Shown here piece by piece: positions 16,516 through 23,736 of a stretch of DNA of 64,000 nucleotides; the stretch's first letter is position 1; every line of letters begins with the position of its first letter. Source of the stretch: Albirhodobacter sp048262715 (GTDB lineage Bacteria > Pseudomonadota > Alphaproteobacteria > Rhodobacterales > Rhodobacteraceae). The notes beneath the pieces are model-generated. The model was not told the origin of the DNA. It did no database searches and was given only the letters and a program-made list of their open reading frames with translations. The DNA lies in the NCBI GenBank assembly GCA_048262715.1, contig JBLXEV010000006.1, positions 1 to 64,000 of the forward strand, in the 5' to 3' direction. Made by a program: the position numbers and the translations under genes.

Positions 16516-17196
16516 ATGACGTCTTCCCCACTCATGCCGCAAACAGGCGGTTTTGACCAGCGCGATGCGGTGAATGAAATGGCCGAGGAAGCGATCGGCC
16601 AAACCGATCTCGATCTGATCGCGGTACTGGGATCGCGGCTGTGCCATGATCTGATTTCGCCAATGGGAGCGATCGGAAACGGGGTCGAATTGATGGCGAT
16701 GTCGGGCGGCCCGATGAGCCCCGAATTGCAGTTGATTGCGCAAAGTGTGAACGCAGCCAATGCACGACTCAAATTTTTCCGCGTGGCTTTCGGGCAAGCC
16801 TCGCCCGATCAACGGCTTGGTGCACCGGAGATTCGAAATCTGCTGCGCGACATGGCGCAGACGGGGCGGCTGACCTACGACTGGCGCGCCGAGGGCGATC
16901 ATGTACGGCGGGTGGTGAAGCTGTGCTTCCTCTCCCTGCTCTGCTTGGAAACGGCCCTGCCATGGGGCGGCGCGGTGAGCCTGTATGAGGAATCGGGGCA
17001 TTGGGCAATCACGGCGCAGACCAAGAAGACCAAGCAAGATCCCGCAATTTGGGCCACACTTTCAGGTGATCCGACGCAGGTCAGCCCCGCTCAGATCCAG
17101 TTTGCGCTATTGACGAGAGAGGCCGCGAATTACGGCGCGAGGCTGAACTGGAGCGTTGGTGAGGCGAAGGCGGAAATCGGGTTTGACATGGCATGA
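16516..17196 (+). CDS. chpT: ChpT-like histidine phosphotransferase
   Basis: The 226-residue protein has the ChpT dimerisation/phosphotransfer helix with the histidine in LGSRLCHDLISPMGAIGNGV (about residues 38-57) and a degenerate HATPase-like C-terminal half that lacks the ATP-binding N and G boxes. In Caulobacter and Rhodobacter it passes phosphate from CckA to CtrA, controlling motility, gene-transfer agents and cell cycle. CckA and CtrA are not in the window. A GAAGGGGG stretch upstream serves as ribosome-binding site; it lies inside the short intergenic region shared with the DUF3553 gene. Confidence 0.85.
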   Translation: MTSSPLMPQTGGFDQRDAVNEMAEEAIGQTDLDLIAVLGSRLCHDLISPMGAIGNGVELMAMSGGPMSPELQLIAQSVNAANARLKFFRVAFGQASPDQRLGAPEIRNLLRDMAQTGRLTYDWRAEGDHVRRVVKLCFLSLLCLETALPWGGAVSLYEESGHWAITAQTKKTKQDPAIWATLSGDPTQVSPAQIQFALLTREAANYGARLNWSVGEAKAEIGFDMA

Positions 17197-17443
17197 AGAT
17201 CACCACACAACACATTGTATTTAAATAAAATATATTCTCAGAATGGCGCAAGATCACTGCCCGTGGGGCACAAGCCATCTGACTCCATGGCGCGACAGGG
17301 CGTGAAACGGCGCGCAGGCCGCGCAATAGCCGCACTCCCGGTGAAAAGGCAACGCGCTCGCTCTCAAGCGTGGGTCCGCATCATTTAAATTACCGAGCCA
17401 CCAACGCCGTCGATCTTAAGGCTTCCACGGAAGGCAGCACATT
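17197..17443. other. AT-richer intergenic stretch between chpT and proA ends
   Basis: This stretch and the terminator after it fill 305 bases between convergent genes. It contains an AT patch (TTTAAATAAAATATATTCTC near 17219-17239) after chpT, but no tight hairpin for chpT and no convincing ORF. Confidence 0.5.
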
Positions 17444-17472
17444 AAAAGGCCCCGCAACCTCTTGCAGGGCCT
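17444..17472 (-). terminator. Rho-independent terminator of proA
   Basis: Read on the minus strand, AGGCCCTGCAA-GAGG-TTGCGGGGCCT forms a stem with one G.U pair and is followed by TTTTAAT. It lies 30 bases after the proA stop. Confidence 0.85.
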
Positions 17473-17501
17473 CGTGTTTTCGAAACTCCAGTCCGTTCAG
17501 A

Positions 17502-18761
17502 TCAGGCGCGCGTGGTGCCATCCCCGACAACGAGATACTTGAACGATGTAAGTTGCTCGGCGCCAACGGGGCCCCGCGCGTGGAGCTTTCCGGTCGCGAT
17601 CCCAATCTCACCGCCCATCCCGAACTCGCCGCCGTCGGCAAATTGTGTCGAGGCATTGCGCATCAAAATCGCCGAATCGATCCGCTGGAAGAACCGCGCT
17701 GCCACCGCATCATCCTCGGTCAGCACGCATTCAGTATGATTCGAGCCATAGCGCCGGATATGGGCAATCGCCTCGTCCACCCCGTCGACGATTTTCGCGG
17801 CGCAGATCATATCCAGATATTCATGGCCAAAATCATCCGCCTGCGCGGGCGCTGTGCCTGCAACCTTCAGCAAGTCGCCCTCGGTGCGCACTTCCACGCC
17901 TGCCTTGACGAGATCCTCGATCAGCACCGCGCCGTGCTTTTCATAGAACGCGCGATCAATCAGCAGGCACTCCATCGAGCCGCAAACCCCCGTCCGGCGG
18001 GTTTTCGCGTTCATCACCACGCGGCGCGCTTTCTCCAGATCTGCCGCGCCATCGGCATAGGTGTGGCAAATGCCCTCCAGATGCGCAAAGACCGGCACAC
18101 GGGCCTCCGCTTGCACGAGGCCAACGAGCCCCTTACCCCCGCGCGGCACGATCACGTCAATATAGGCGACCGCGCGCAGCATCTCCGCCACGGCGGCGCG
18201 GTCACGGGTCGGCACGAGTTGGATCGCCGTCTCGGGCAAGCCCGCAGCCCGCAACCCCTCCACCATACAGGCGTGAATCGCTTTGGAGGAATTGAAGCCC
18301 TCGGATCCGCCGCGCAGAATCACCGCATTGCCCGCCTTGAGGCAAAGCGCGCCCGCATCCGCCGTCACATTCGGGCGCGACTCATAGATCACCCCGATGA
18401 CGCCGAGCGGCGTGCGCACGCGCTGGATATGCAGCCCGCTCGGGCGATCCCATTCCGAGATCACCTGCCCCACCGGATCGGGCTGCGCGGCCACATCGCG
18501 CAGCGCATCACAGATTCCCTTGATCCGGCCCTCGTCGAGCACCAGTCGATCCATCATCGCCGCCGAGAGGCCCTTTTCCCGGCCAAAGGCTTGATCCTCG
18601 GCATTGGCCGCGATGATCGCCTCGCGCTGCGCCCAGACGGCCTCTGCGGCCACCTCCAGCGCCTTGGATTTGGCCTCTGGCGTCGCGAATGCAAGCTCCG
18701 CTGCCGCCGCACGTGCATTCGTGCCGAGGGTCTCGATCAGGGTTTTTGCATCTTGGGTCAT
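17502..18761 (-). CDS. proA: Gamma-glutamyl phosphate reductase
   Basis: The enzyme makes glutamate-5-semialdehyde with NADPH in proline synthesis. The 419 residues show the aldehyde-dehydrogenase-like fold with RTPLGVIGVIYESRPNVTAD, GSEGFNSSKAI and the catalytic cysteine in TRRTGVCGSMECLLI. The start at 18761 has AAGGAC upstream and gives the usual family length; the frame above it runs into a tRNA gene. Its usual partner proB is absent from this window, so the two genes are either split or separated by the tRNA genes. Confidence 0.95.
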   Translation of the reverse strand: MTQDAKTLIETLGTNARAAAAELAFATPEAKSKALEVAAEAVWAQREAIIAANAEDQAFGREKGLSAAMMDRLVLDEGRIKGICDALRDVAAQPDPVGQVISEWDRPSGLHIQRVRTPLGVIGVIYESRPNVTADAGALCLKAGNAVILRGGSEGFNSSKAIHACMVEGLRAAGLPETAIQLVPTRDRAAVAEMLRAVAYIDVIVPRGGKGLVGLVQAEARVPVFAHLEGICHTYADGAADLEKARRVVMNAKTRRTGVCGSMECLLIDRAFYEKHGAVLIEDLVKAGVEVRTEGDLLKVAGTAPAQADDFGHEYLDMICAAKIVDGVDEAIAHIRRYGSNHTECVLTEDDAVAARFFQRIDSAILMRNASTQFADGGEFGMGGEIGIATGKLHARGPVGAEQLTSFKYLVVGDGTTRA

Positions 18762-18888
18762 GGGGACGTCCTTTCGTTCCCCATCGATATACGAGAGGGC
18801 CCAGATCAGAACAAGCCGCAGGGGGCAAAAAGCAAAACGCCGCCCCAAGGGACGGCGTTTTTGAAGCTTTCTTCCGATGAGGAAGAAG

Positions 18889-18965
18889 TGGCGCGGTTGA
18901 CGGGGCTCGAACCCGCGACCCCCGGCGTGACAGGCCGGTACTCTAACCAACTGAGCTACAACCGC
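18889..18965 (-). tRNA. tRNA-Asp(GTC), copy 1
   Basis: The 77-nt minus-strand gene has acceptor stem GCGGTTG/CAACCGC, anticodon loop CTGTCAC (anticodon GTC) and an encoded CCA. It is identical to the copy at 19024-19100 and lies 58 bases downstream of it, so both are likely one transcript. Confidence 0.97.
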
Positions 18966-19023
18966 GCAATATCAATGGCCTAGGTAAAGGGCCAAAGCCG
19001 CTTTGGACGATCCGAGGGGAGAG

Positions 19024-19100
19024 TGGCGCGGTTGACGGGGCTCGAACCCGCGACCCCCGGCGTGACAGGCCGGTACTCTAACCAACTGAGCTACAACCGC
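19024..19100 (-). tRNA. tRNA-Asp(GTC), copy 2
   Basis: Same sequence as the copy at 18889-18965. This is the promoter-proximal copy of the pair. Confidence 0.97.
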
Positions 19101-19138
19101 AACTCTCCCACTCCGGATCGTTCCAAGAGCGTGGGCGC

Positions 19139-19167
19139 TTATTATGAGGCCACGCGGGTGGCGTCAA
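19139..19167 (-). promoter_or_regulatory. Promoter of the tRNA-Asp pair
   Basis: On the minus strand TTGACG (19162-19167), 17 bases, then TAATAA (19139-19144). This is the best consensus match among the tRNA promoters in the window. Confidence 0.7.
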
Positions 19168-19299
19168 GCGGGGGAATGCGGAAAATTACATCCGGATGAA
19201 ATTCTTTCGACATTTCTTCGCGACGCTCCCCCAAAACAGGCACAAATCCGGCGGCCAAATCTCGCCGTGGCCCCTTTGCGACCGCGGCTGGCCGCCGAG

Positions 19300-19842
19300 T
19301 CACGCCTGCACGCATTCCGGCACGCCTAGGCGGATCAGCTCCGCGCCCTTAATCCGGTAATAATCGGTGATCTTGTAGCGGCCCGTCGCCATGTACCACG
19401 CGCGCAGCTTAGGCGGGTAATTCGCGGCGATCACCTGCGACCAATACTCAAAGTCATTCGCGTTCAGCTTTGCGCCATAATAGGACGGACCGTGGAAGCC
19501 GAAGGTCGTGCCGCGAAACACGCAGGTGTTGCGCAGCCCTAGATACATCGTGCAGGACGACAGGCAAACCTCACCGCGCAGCTCGACGCGGATACCTTGC
19601 GCGCGCAGGGTTTCGATCTCTTGCGCGCGGGTGCCGATCACCCCACCGGGATCATTCCGCACGATCAATGTATTTTGCGCGGCGAGGAATTGGCTTTGCG
19701 CCTGCGCCTGTGGCACGGCGGCGATACTGGCTGTCATCAGCGCGGCAACCAGAACCGAGCCCTTGCAAACATGTGATTTCAACGCCGCAAAACGCGACCC
19801 TGCATACGCCTGCGGCGCATGCGACAGTTTACAGAATGTCAT
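19300..19842 (-). CDS. Secreted protein of unknown function, ClpP/crotonase-like (COG3904-type) layout
   Basis: The 180-residue protein has an N-terminal hydrophobic signal (about 29-48, ending AVPQAQAQ). The mature part reads LIVRNDPGGVIGTRAQEIET, then CLSSCTMYLGLRNTC and FGFHGPSYYG. The order small-residue loop, SxC/T nucleophile-like segment and FHGP recalls periplasmic ClpP-fold proteins of COG3904, in which the serine could be catalytic. This assignment is tentative. Three cysteines near each other may form disulfides. The ATG at 19842 is preferred over a GTG three codons upstream. No operon partner is present. Confidence 0.6.
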   Translation of the reverse strand: MTFCKLSHAPQAYAGSRFAALKSHVCKGSVLVAALMTASIAAVPQAQAQSQFLAAQNTLIVRNDPGGVIGTRAQEIETLRAQGIRVELRGEVCLSSCTMYLGLRNTCVFRGTTFGFHGPSYYGAKLNANDFEYWSQVIAANYPPKLRAWYMATGRYKITDYYRIKGAELIRLGVPECVQA

Positions 19843-20248
19843 AAGATCCACCCCTGGATACGTGAGGCCGCCGGTTCTGGCGGCATGTCGCTGAGACCCC
19901 TCTCGCGACGGGGGTAGATAACCATCCGTGCGCTAATATCCGGTTACCCGAACTCCGGATTCCACCGGAAAGAGTGGCCAATGAGGAGAATCAGGGGGAG
20001 TCAGCGCGCGGAAATCGCGGGAATTTTAGCGACTCGCAGGGTGAAAAATTAACTCTGTCGCGACGCCTTCGCCTGACAGGCGCTGGAAGGATCGGGCCGC
20101 ATGAGGGCTGGGAATGTAGGGCGCGGAGATGCGCCCCCTGCCCGCCCCCCCTCTGGCGGGTAAGGCTACCAGATGAAGTACTACAGAACGCAGACAGAGG
20201 CCGCGCGGATAAAACGATCACGCGCAGACAACAAAATAGATGGGGAAA
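19843..20248. other. 406-base intergenic stretch without a convincing gene
   Basis: The open frame 19974-20261 (+) runs into the tRNA gene, lacks a ribosome-binding site and codes for an unlikely composition. A short hairpin GGCGGGTAAG-like and a GC-rich run near 20150 are all that is seen. Confidence 0.5.
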
Positions 20249-20324
20249 TGGTGGGTCGTGACGGGCTCGAACCGCCGACATTCTCGGTGTAAACGAGACG
20301 CTCTACCAACTGAGCTAACAACCC
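20249..20324 (-). tRNA. tRNA-Val(TAC)
   Basis: The 76-nt minus-strand gene has acceptor stem GGGTTGT/ACGACCC (one T.G pair), anticodon loop TTTACAC (anticodon TAC) and an encoded CCA. Confidence 0.96.
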
Positions 20325-20334
20325 AACTGCGGCG

Positions 20335-20363
20335 CTTTTAGCGAGGGTCTCGGGGGCTTGCAA
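20335..20363 (-). promoter_or_regulatory. Promoter of tRNA-Val(TAC)
   Basis: On the minus strand TTGCAA (20358-20363), 17 bases, TAAAAG (20335-20340), then 10 bases to the tRNA 5' end. Confidence 0.65.
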
Positions 20364-20493
20364 GAGGTTGAATGCACGAGGATGATAATTCTTTTGATCG
20401 CCCCCGCCCTCGGTCTCATCTGCAGTCAACTGGCCGTTCAACACGCGCCTTCGTATCAACTGATGCGACGCGAACTCTGAAACGATTGCCGGA

Positions 20494-20916
20494 TCAATGC
20501 TCGCCCTCGCAGGCCCCGTGATCCGCCAGCGCTTGCAGCACTCTGCAAGGCTGCCCGTCGGATTGGCCATCGCAGGCCATGACAACCCGCACCAATTCCT
20601 CCTCAAGGCGTCGAAGGCGGGCAATCCTGTGCCTTATCTCCGCGATCCGCTCGCTCGCAATGCGGTGCGCGTCGCCATGGGCGTCGAGAGGGGCCTCTTG
20701 CAACGCGATCAGCTCGGCAATCGCCTCAAGGTCAAACCCCAGCTGTCTGGCATGGGCGATGAAAGACAGCCTATCGAGGTCCGCATCGCCATATCGGCGC
20801 TGACCGCCCTCAGTGCGGCCGGGATCCGCGAGGAGGCCCCGCCCCTCATAAAACCGGATCGTCGTCACCTTCACGCCCGTGCGCTTGGACAGCGTACCAA
20901 TGGAATGACCCTGCAT
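20494..20916 (-). CDS. MerR-family metal-responsive transcription regulator
   Basis: The 140-residue protein has an N-terminal winged helix (SIGTLSKRTGVKVTTIRFYE, then GGQRRYGDADLDRL), a long dimerisation helix and a C-terminal cysteine/histidine tail with MACDGQSDGQPCRVLQAL and CEGEH. This tail is where MerR proteins of the zinc/cadmium/lead type bind metal, so it should sense a divalent cation and activate the exporter gene divergent to it. The ATG at 20916 is chosen because the HTH begins there. The metal cannot be told; the CDF neighbour argues for zinc, cadmium or cobalt. Confidence 0.85.
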   Translation of the reverse strand: MQGHSIGTLSKRTGVKVTTIRFYEGRGLLADPGRTEGGQRRYGDADLDRLSFIAHARQLGFDLEAIAELIALQEAPLDAHGDAHRIASERIAEIRHRIARLRRLEEELVRVVMACDGQSDGQPCRVLQALADHGACEGEH

Positions 20917-20927
20917 CGCATTTCCCC

Positions 20928-20958
20928 TTGAAGCTACAGCCACTAGAGATTGTATCTA
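20928..20958 (+). promoter_or_regulatory. MerR-type promoter/operator for the metal exporter
   Basis: TTGAAG (20928-20933) and TATCTA (20953-20958) are separated by 19 bases, the over-long spacing typical of MerR-activated promoters. The spacer holds an imperfect dyad, AGCTACAG facing CTAGAGAT, where the regulator would bind. It lies in the intergenic region between the regulator and the CDF exporter and points to the exporter. Confidence 0.6.
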
Positions 20959-20990
20959 CTGATATACCGAGACGAATCAAAGGCCGCGCT

Positions 20991-21101
20991 ATGAAAAACC
21001 ACGCTCTTCACCGCTCCAATCTGCTGAACTCCGCCCATTACGTGCACCGCGAACGGATCGTGCCGTCGCAGCGCAGTGAGTGTCGAAAGGAGGGCTGCTG
21101 A
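20991..21101 (+). CDS. Short His/Cys-containing ORF upstream of the metal exporter (36 residues)
   Basis: The frame begins ATG at 20991 with AAAGG seven bases upstream and reads MKNHALHRSNLLNSAHYVHR then ERIVPSQRSECRKEGC, with four histidines and two cysteines. Its TGA ends one base before the ATG of the exporter at 21103, so the two would be translationally coupled. It may be a metal-binding leader peptide or a chaperone. No family is recognised, and coding is not proven. Confidence 0.5.
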   Translation: MKNHALHRSNLLNSAHYVHRERIVPSQRSECRKEGC

Positions 21102-21102
21102 G

Positions 21103-22104
21103 ATGGGGAAAAATCACGACGACACTCACGGGCAGACGCACGACCATAAGCACGATTATGGGCACAAGCACGAGCACGAGCATGGGCACGAGCATGGGCA
21201 CGGGCATGCGGGGCATTCTCACGGGCCGTCGCTCTCCGCCAGCGACACGCCCGAGGCGCGCCGCTCAAAAGAACGAGCGATCCTGTTCGCTGCCCTTCTG
21301 ACAGGCGGCTTCATGGGGGCCGAGGTCATCGGCGGGTTCATCTCCGGCTCGCTCGCGCTCTTGGCAGATGCGGGCCATATGCTCACCGACTTCGCCTCGC
21401 TGGTGCTCGCGTGGCTTGCGTTCCGTCTGGCGAGACGCCCCGCCGACTGGAAGCGGACCTACGGGTTTGATCGATTCTCAGTGCTCGCCGCCTTCGTGAA
21501 TGGGCTGAGCCTCTTCGCCATCGCCCTGTGGATCCTCATCGAGGCGGTGAAGCGTTTGTCCAACCCGTCCGAAGTCCTCGGGGGGCTGATGCTCTGGGTT
21601 GCGGTCGGTGGATTGGCGGTGAACATCGTCGCCTTCTGGGTTCTCAGCCGCGCGGAAGGCGACAACCTCAACGTTCGCGCTGCGGCATTGCATGTGATGG
21701 GGGATTTGCTTGGGTCGGTCGCGGCCATCATCGCGTCTCTGGTCATCATCTGGACGGGCTGGACACCGATTGACCCGATCCTGTCGGTGCTCGTCGCCCT
21801 TCTCATCCTGCGCTCGGCGTGGTCTGTGGTGCGCGAAAGCGGGCATATCTTGCTGGAAGCGGCCCCGGTTGGCTTTGATGCCCGCGCCGTTGCCGCCGAT
21901 CTGGAAGCCACGCTGCCCGGCGTCGCGCGCGCCCACCATATCCACGCGTGGTCGATCACGCAGGAGCGGCCGATGGCTACGCTGGAGGTTGAACCTGCCG
22001 CTGGGGCGAACGCTGACGATGTGCGCCGCGCGGTAAAAGACCGCGTGCGGGAAACAACGGGCGTGGAGCACGTGACTGTGGAGGTGACGACAGGCGCAGC
22101 TTAG
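21103..22104 (+). CDS. Cation diffusion facilitator (CzcD/ZitB-type metal exporter)
   Basis: The 333-residue inner-membrane antiporter exports zinc, cadmium or cobalt in exchange for protons. A cytoplasmic N-terminal stretch (about 4-45) is almost only His with Gly, Glu and Asp, suited to metal binding. Six membrane segments follow, with ADAGHMLTDF in helix II and ALHVMGDLLGS in helix V carrying the H-x3-D zinc sites, and a C-terminal cytoplasmic domain. AAGGAGGG precedes the ATG at 21103. The divergent MerR gene and MerR-type promoter indicate metal induction. Length and topology are normal for the family. Confidence 0.93.
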   Translation: MGKNHDDTHGQTHDHKHDYGHKHEHEHGHEHGHGHAGHSHGPSLSASDTPEARRSKERAILFAALLTGGFMGAEVIGGFISGSLALLADAGHMLTDFASLVLAWLAFRLARRPADWKRTYGFDRFSVLAAFVNGLSLFAIALWILIEAVKRLSNPSEVLGGLMLWVAVGGLAVNIVAFWVLSRAEGDNLNVRAAALHVMGDLLGSVAAIIASLVIIWTGWTPIDPILSVLVALLILRSAWSVVRESGHILLEAAPVGFDARAVAADLEATLPGVARAHHIHAWSITQERPMATLEVEPAAGANADDVRRAVKDRVRETTGVEHVTVEVTTGAA

Positions 22105-22299
22105 CGGCTGCAGGTTGCTGGCGACCTAACGTCGGCAGGGCGGCGACCGCCCTGCCTTGGCAAGGTGGCAGCGGCGCATGTCACAGGCACCGCCCATTGC
22201 CCGGCAGGCGATTGCAAAGCAATCTGCCGAGCGGGGGCGGTCCACACTGCCGATCTCTTCGCCTTCAGGGATCTGGCCGAGCAGTTCGGACAAGATCGG

Positions 22300-22850
22300 T
22301 CAGTCGCCCTCTCTGCTGGCGGTGAACTCCAGTCTCAAGTGCCCGTGTCCAAGGCCAGATGCACCGTCCGTGGCCAGATGCATATCCCTGCCCACCGGTT
22401 CTCGACCAAATCCCCGAAACACCCCCAAAGATCTCAAGCTCACCGGAACTGACAAGCACCTCGTGCTTAAAGTCCATGCCGAGTTCGATCTGCCCCAAAT
22501 TGACCCCTTGCTTAGGGATCAAATTGCCAAGGCTATCAACATAGCTGTGCTGATTATCCGTGACATAAGACGCGTCAAGGAACGGATAAAGCTTCGTGAA
22601 ATCGCCATAGGCATATTCACCGCTCACCTTAAACTGTGCAAGCAATCGGTCGGTATCAAAATCATCTTCGTAAGTGCCGAAGGGTGAGATCGTGTTCCGT
22701 GTCTCGCCGTAAAGAAGCCGGCCCTCGAAATAGATCGGACGCTCTGCACTTTTTGCAACGAAGTATGGGCCGACCATCCAACCATTTCCGGTACGCTCGC
22801 TACCTGCCTGAGCAGATGAATGAAGCTGTCGCGGCGCCCGATTTCATGAA
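22300..22850 (-). pseudogene. Remnant of an autotransporter beta-barrel gene
   Basis: The minus-strand frame encodes alternating aromatic/charged strands, e.g. RPIYFEGRLLYGETRN, LAQFKVSGEYAYGDFTKLYP and LIPKQGVNLGQIELGMDF, as in the translocator barrel of autotransporters. After about residue 130 the frame is lost; a different frame then reads RDMHLATDGASGLGHGHLRL and ends LEFTASREGD plus TGA at 22300-22302. A stop also interrupts the frame upstream of 22850. No passenger domain or start remains. It is broken and probably unexpressed. The segment lies with the merR-CDF genes between two tRNA-Val genes. Confidence 0.7.
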
Positions 22851-22910
22851 TTTGAGAAAGGTCACGAAGTGACATACAGGTTCACGGAACCCGAGCGCTG
22901 TTCGTAAAAG

Positions 22911-22940
22911 AAAAAACCGCAGCGCTAAGCTACGGTTTTT
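22911..22940 (-). terminator. Bidirectional rho-independent terminator after tRNA-Val(CAC)
   Basis: AAAAACCG-CAGCGCTAAGCTA-CGGTTTTT folds with A and T tracts on either side. It ends the minus-strand tRNA transcript 14 bases after its 3' end. Confidence 0.8.
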
Positions 22941-22953
22941 AATAGTAAATCTC

Positions 22954-23028
22954 TGGTGGGTGATAAGAGATTTGAACTCCTGACATCTTCGATGTGAACG
23001 AAGCGCTCTACCACTGAGCTAATCACCC
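22954..23028 (-). tRNA. tRNA-Val(CAC)
   Basis: The 75-nt minus-strand gene has acceptor stem GGGTGAT/ATCACCC, anticodon loop TTCACAT (anticodon CAC) and an encoded CCA. The T stem AGGAG/CTCTT contains a G.U pair. Confidence 0.96.
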
Positions 23029-23038
23029 GTTGGCAGGG

Positions 23039-23067
23039 CTTTTAGCGTCACTCGTCTGCGTCTGCAA
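23039..23067 (-). promoter_or_regulatory. Promoter of tRNA-Val(CAC)
   Basis: On the minus strand TTGCAG (23062-23067), 17 bases, TAAAAG (23039-23044). The -35 box lies inside the last codons of the HU-like gene (stop at 23048-23050). Confidence 0.6.
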
Positions 23068-23476
23068 GAGGCTCGGACGAGGTTTTTTCACCTGCATCAT
23101 TCGGGGTATTCCGGCGCAGCTTGATCACCAGAACCTCGCCATCATTCTTGTCGATTGTGCGGGTGATCTTTGCGCGGCCCAGAGGCGGAAGGTTGAGCGC
23201 TTCGCCCTTTGAAAGCGCATCGCCCAGAACCTTCAACGCGGTCTCCGCGATCAGTCGCACATCGCCTTTCTTCGCGCCGCTCTCGGCCACGATCCGCTCG
23301 ATGAAATCCTTTTTGCGGATCATCGTCGAGGCCTCGGCCGCATCAAGAGCCGTCGCCTCATGAGCGCCATCCTCCGCGAGGTCTTGATCCACGCTGTTTA
23401 GAGGGGCGGTCGAGGGTGTTGGATCAACGGCAGGAATCACTGCGCTGATTTTCGAAGTTTTTTTGGTCGTGGCCAT
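23048..23476 (-). CDS. HU/IHF-family DNA-binding protein with N-terminal extension
   Basis: The 142-residue protein has a disordered Pro/Ala/Asp N-terminal half (1-50) and an HU-like core from about 52 on: MIRKKDFIERIVAESGAKKG, the dimerisation helices and the beta arm LGRAKITRTIDKNDGEVLVI. The usual HU is 90 residues, so the first 50 are extra. It should bend and compact DNA. It lies downstream of lon on the same strand, a common lon-hup arrangement, but a strong hairpin terminator stands between them, so it may have its own promoter. Confidence 0.85.
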   Translation of the reverse strand: MATTKKTSKISAVIPAVDPTPSTAPLNSVDQDLAEDGAHEATALDAAEASTMIRKKDFIERIVAESGAKKGDVRLIAETALKVLGDALSKGEALNLPPLGRAKITRTIDKNDGEVLVIKLRRNTPNDAGEKTSSEPLADADE

Positions 23477-23673
23477 GATGGTCCCATCTGTTTCCGAGTC
23501 GAGAACAGACTACGCAACTCTCGGGAAACAATCCACAACACTCCACGTTGGGCCGTGAAATGTGCTGCCCGTGGCCTGAATGCCGTCGATCCCCCCTTTG
23601 AGACCGCGCAAGCGATGCAATTCCATGCGCTCGGCCCGCCGCTTGGCCAAGAGGCGGGCGGGTCACCGCATGC

Positions 23674-23705
23674 AAAAAGGGCGCCGATGGTCGGCGCCCT
23701 TTTCC
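23674..23705 (-). terminator. Bidirectional terminator downstream of lon
   Basis: AAAAAGGGCGCCGA-TGG-TCGGCGCCCTTTTT is a perfect 14-bp stem with a 3-base loop, flanked by A and T tracts. It ends the lon transcript before the HU-like gene. Confidence 0.92.
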
Positions 23706-23736
23706 TATTTTCACGCGCCAGTCATGGCGTCGAAGC

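Noticed and set aside
17370..18983. 537-residue frame antisense to proA
   Set aside because: It runs across the terminator and a tRNA gene, and proA on the other strand is unmistakable.
18889..19100. tRNA-Asp pair as an island boundary
   Set aside because: The two genes are plain identical copies with one promoter, and no integrase or repeat of a tRNA end is next to them.
21160..21240. Tandem CACGAGCATGGG-type units that looked like a repeat array
   Set aside because: They are codons of the His-rich tail of the metal exporter, not an intergenic array or CRISPR. No CRISPR was found in the window.
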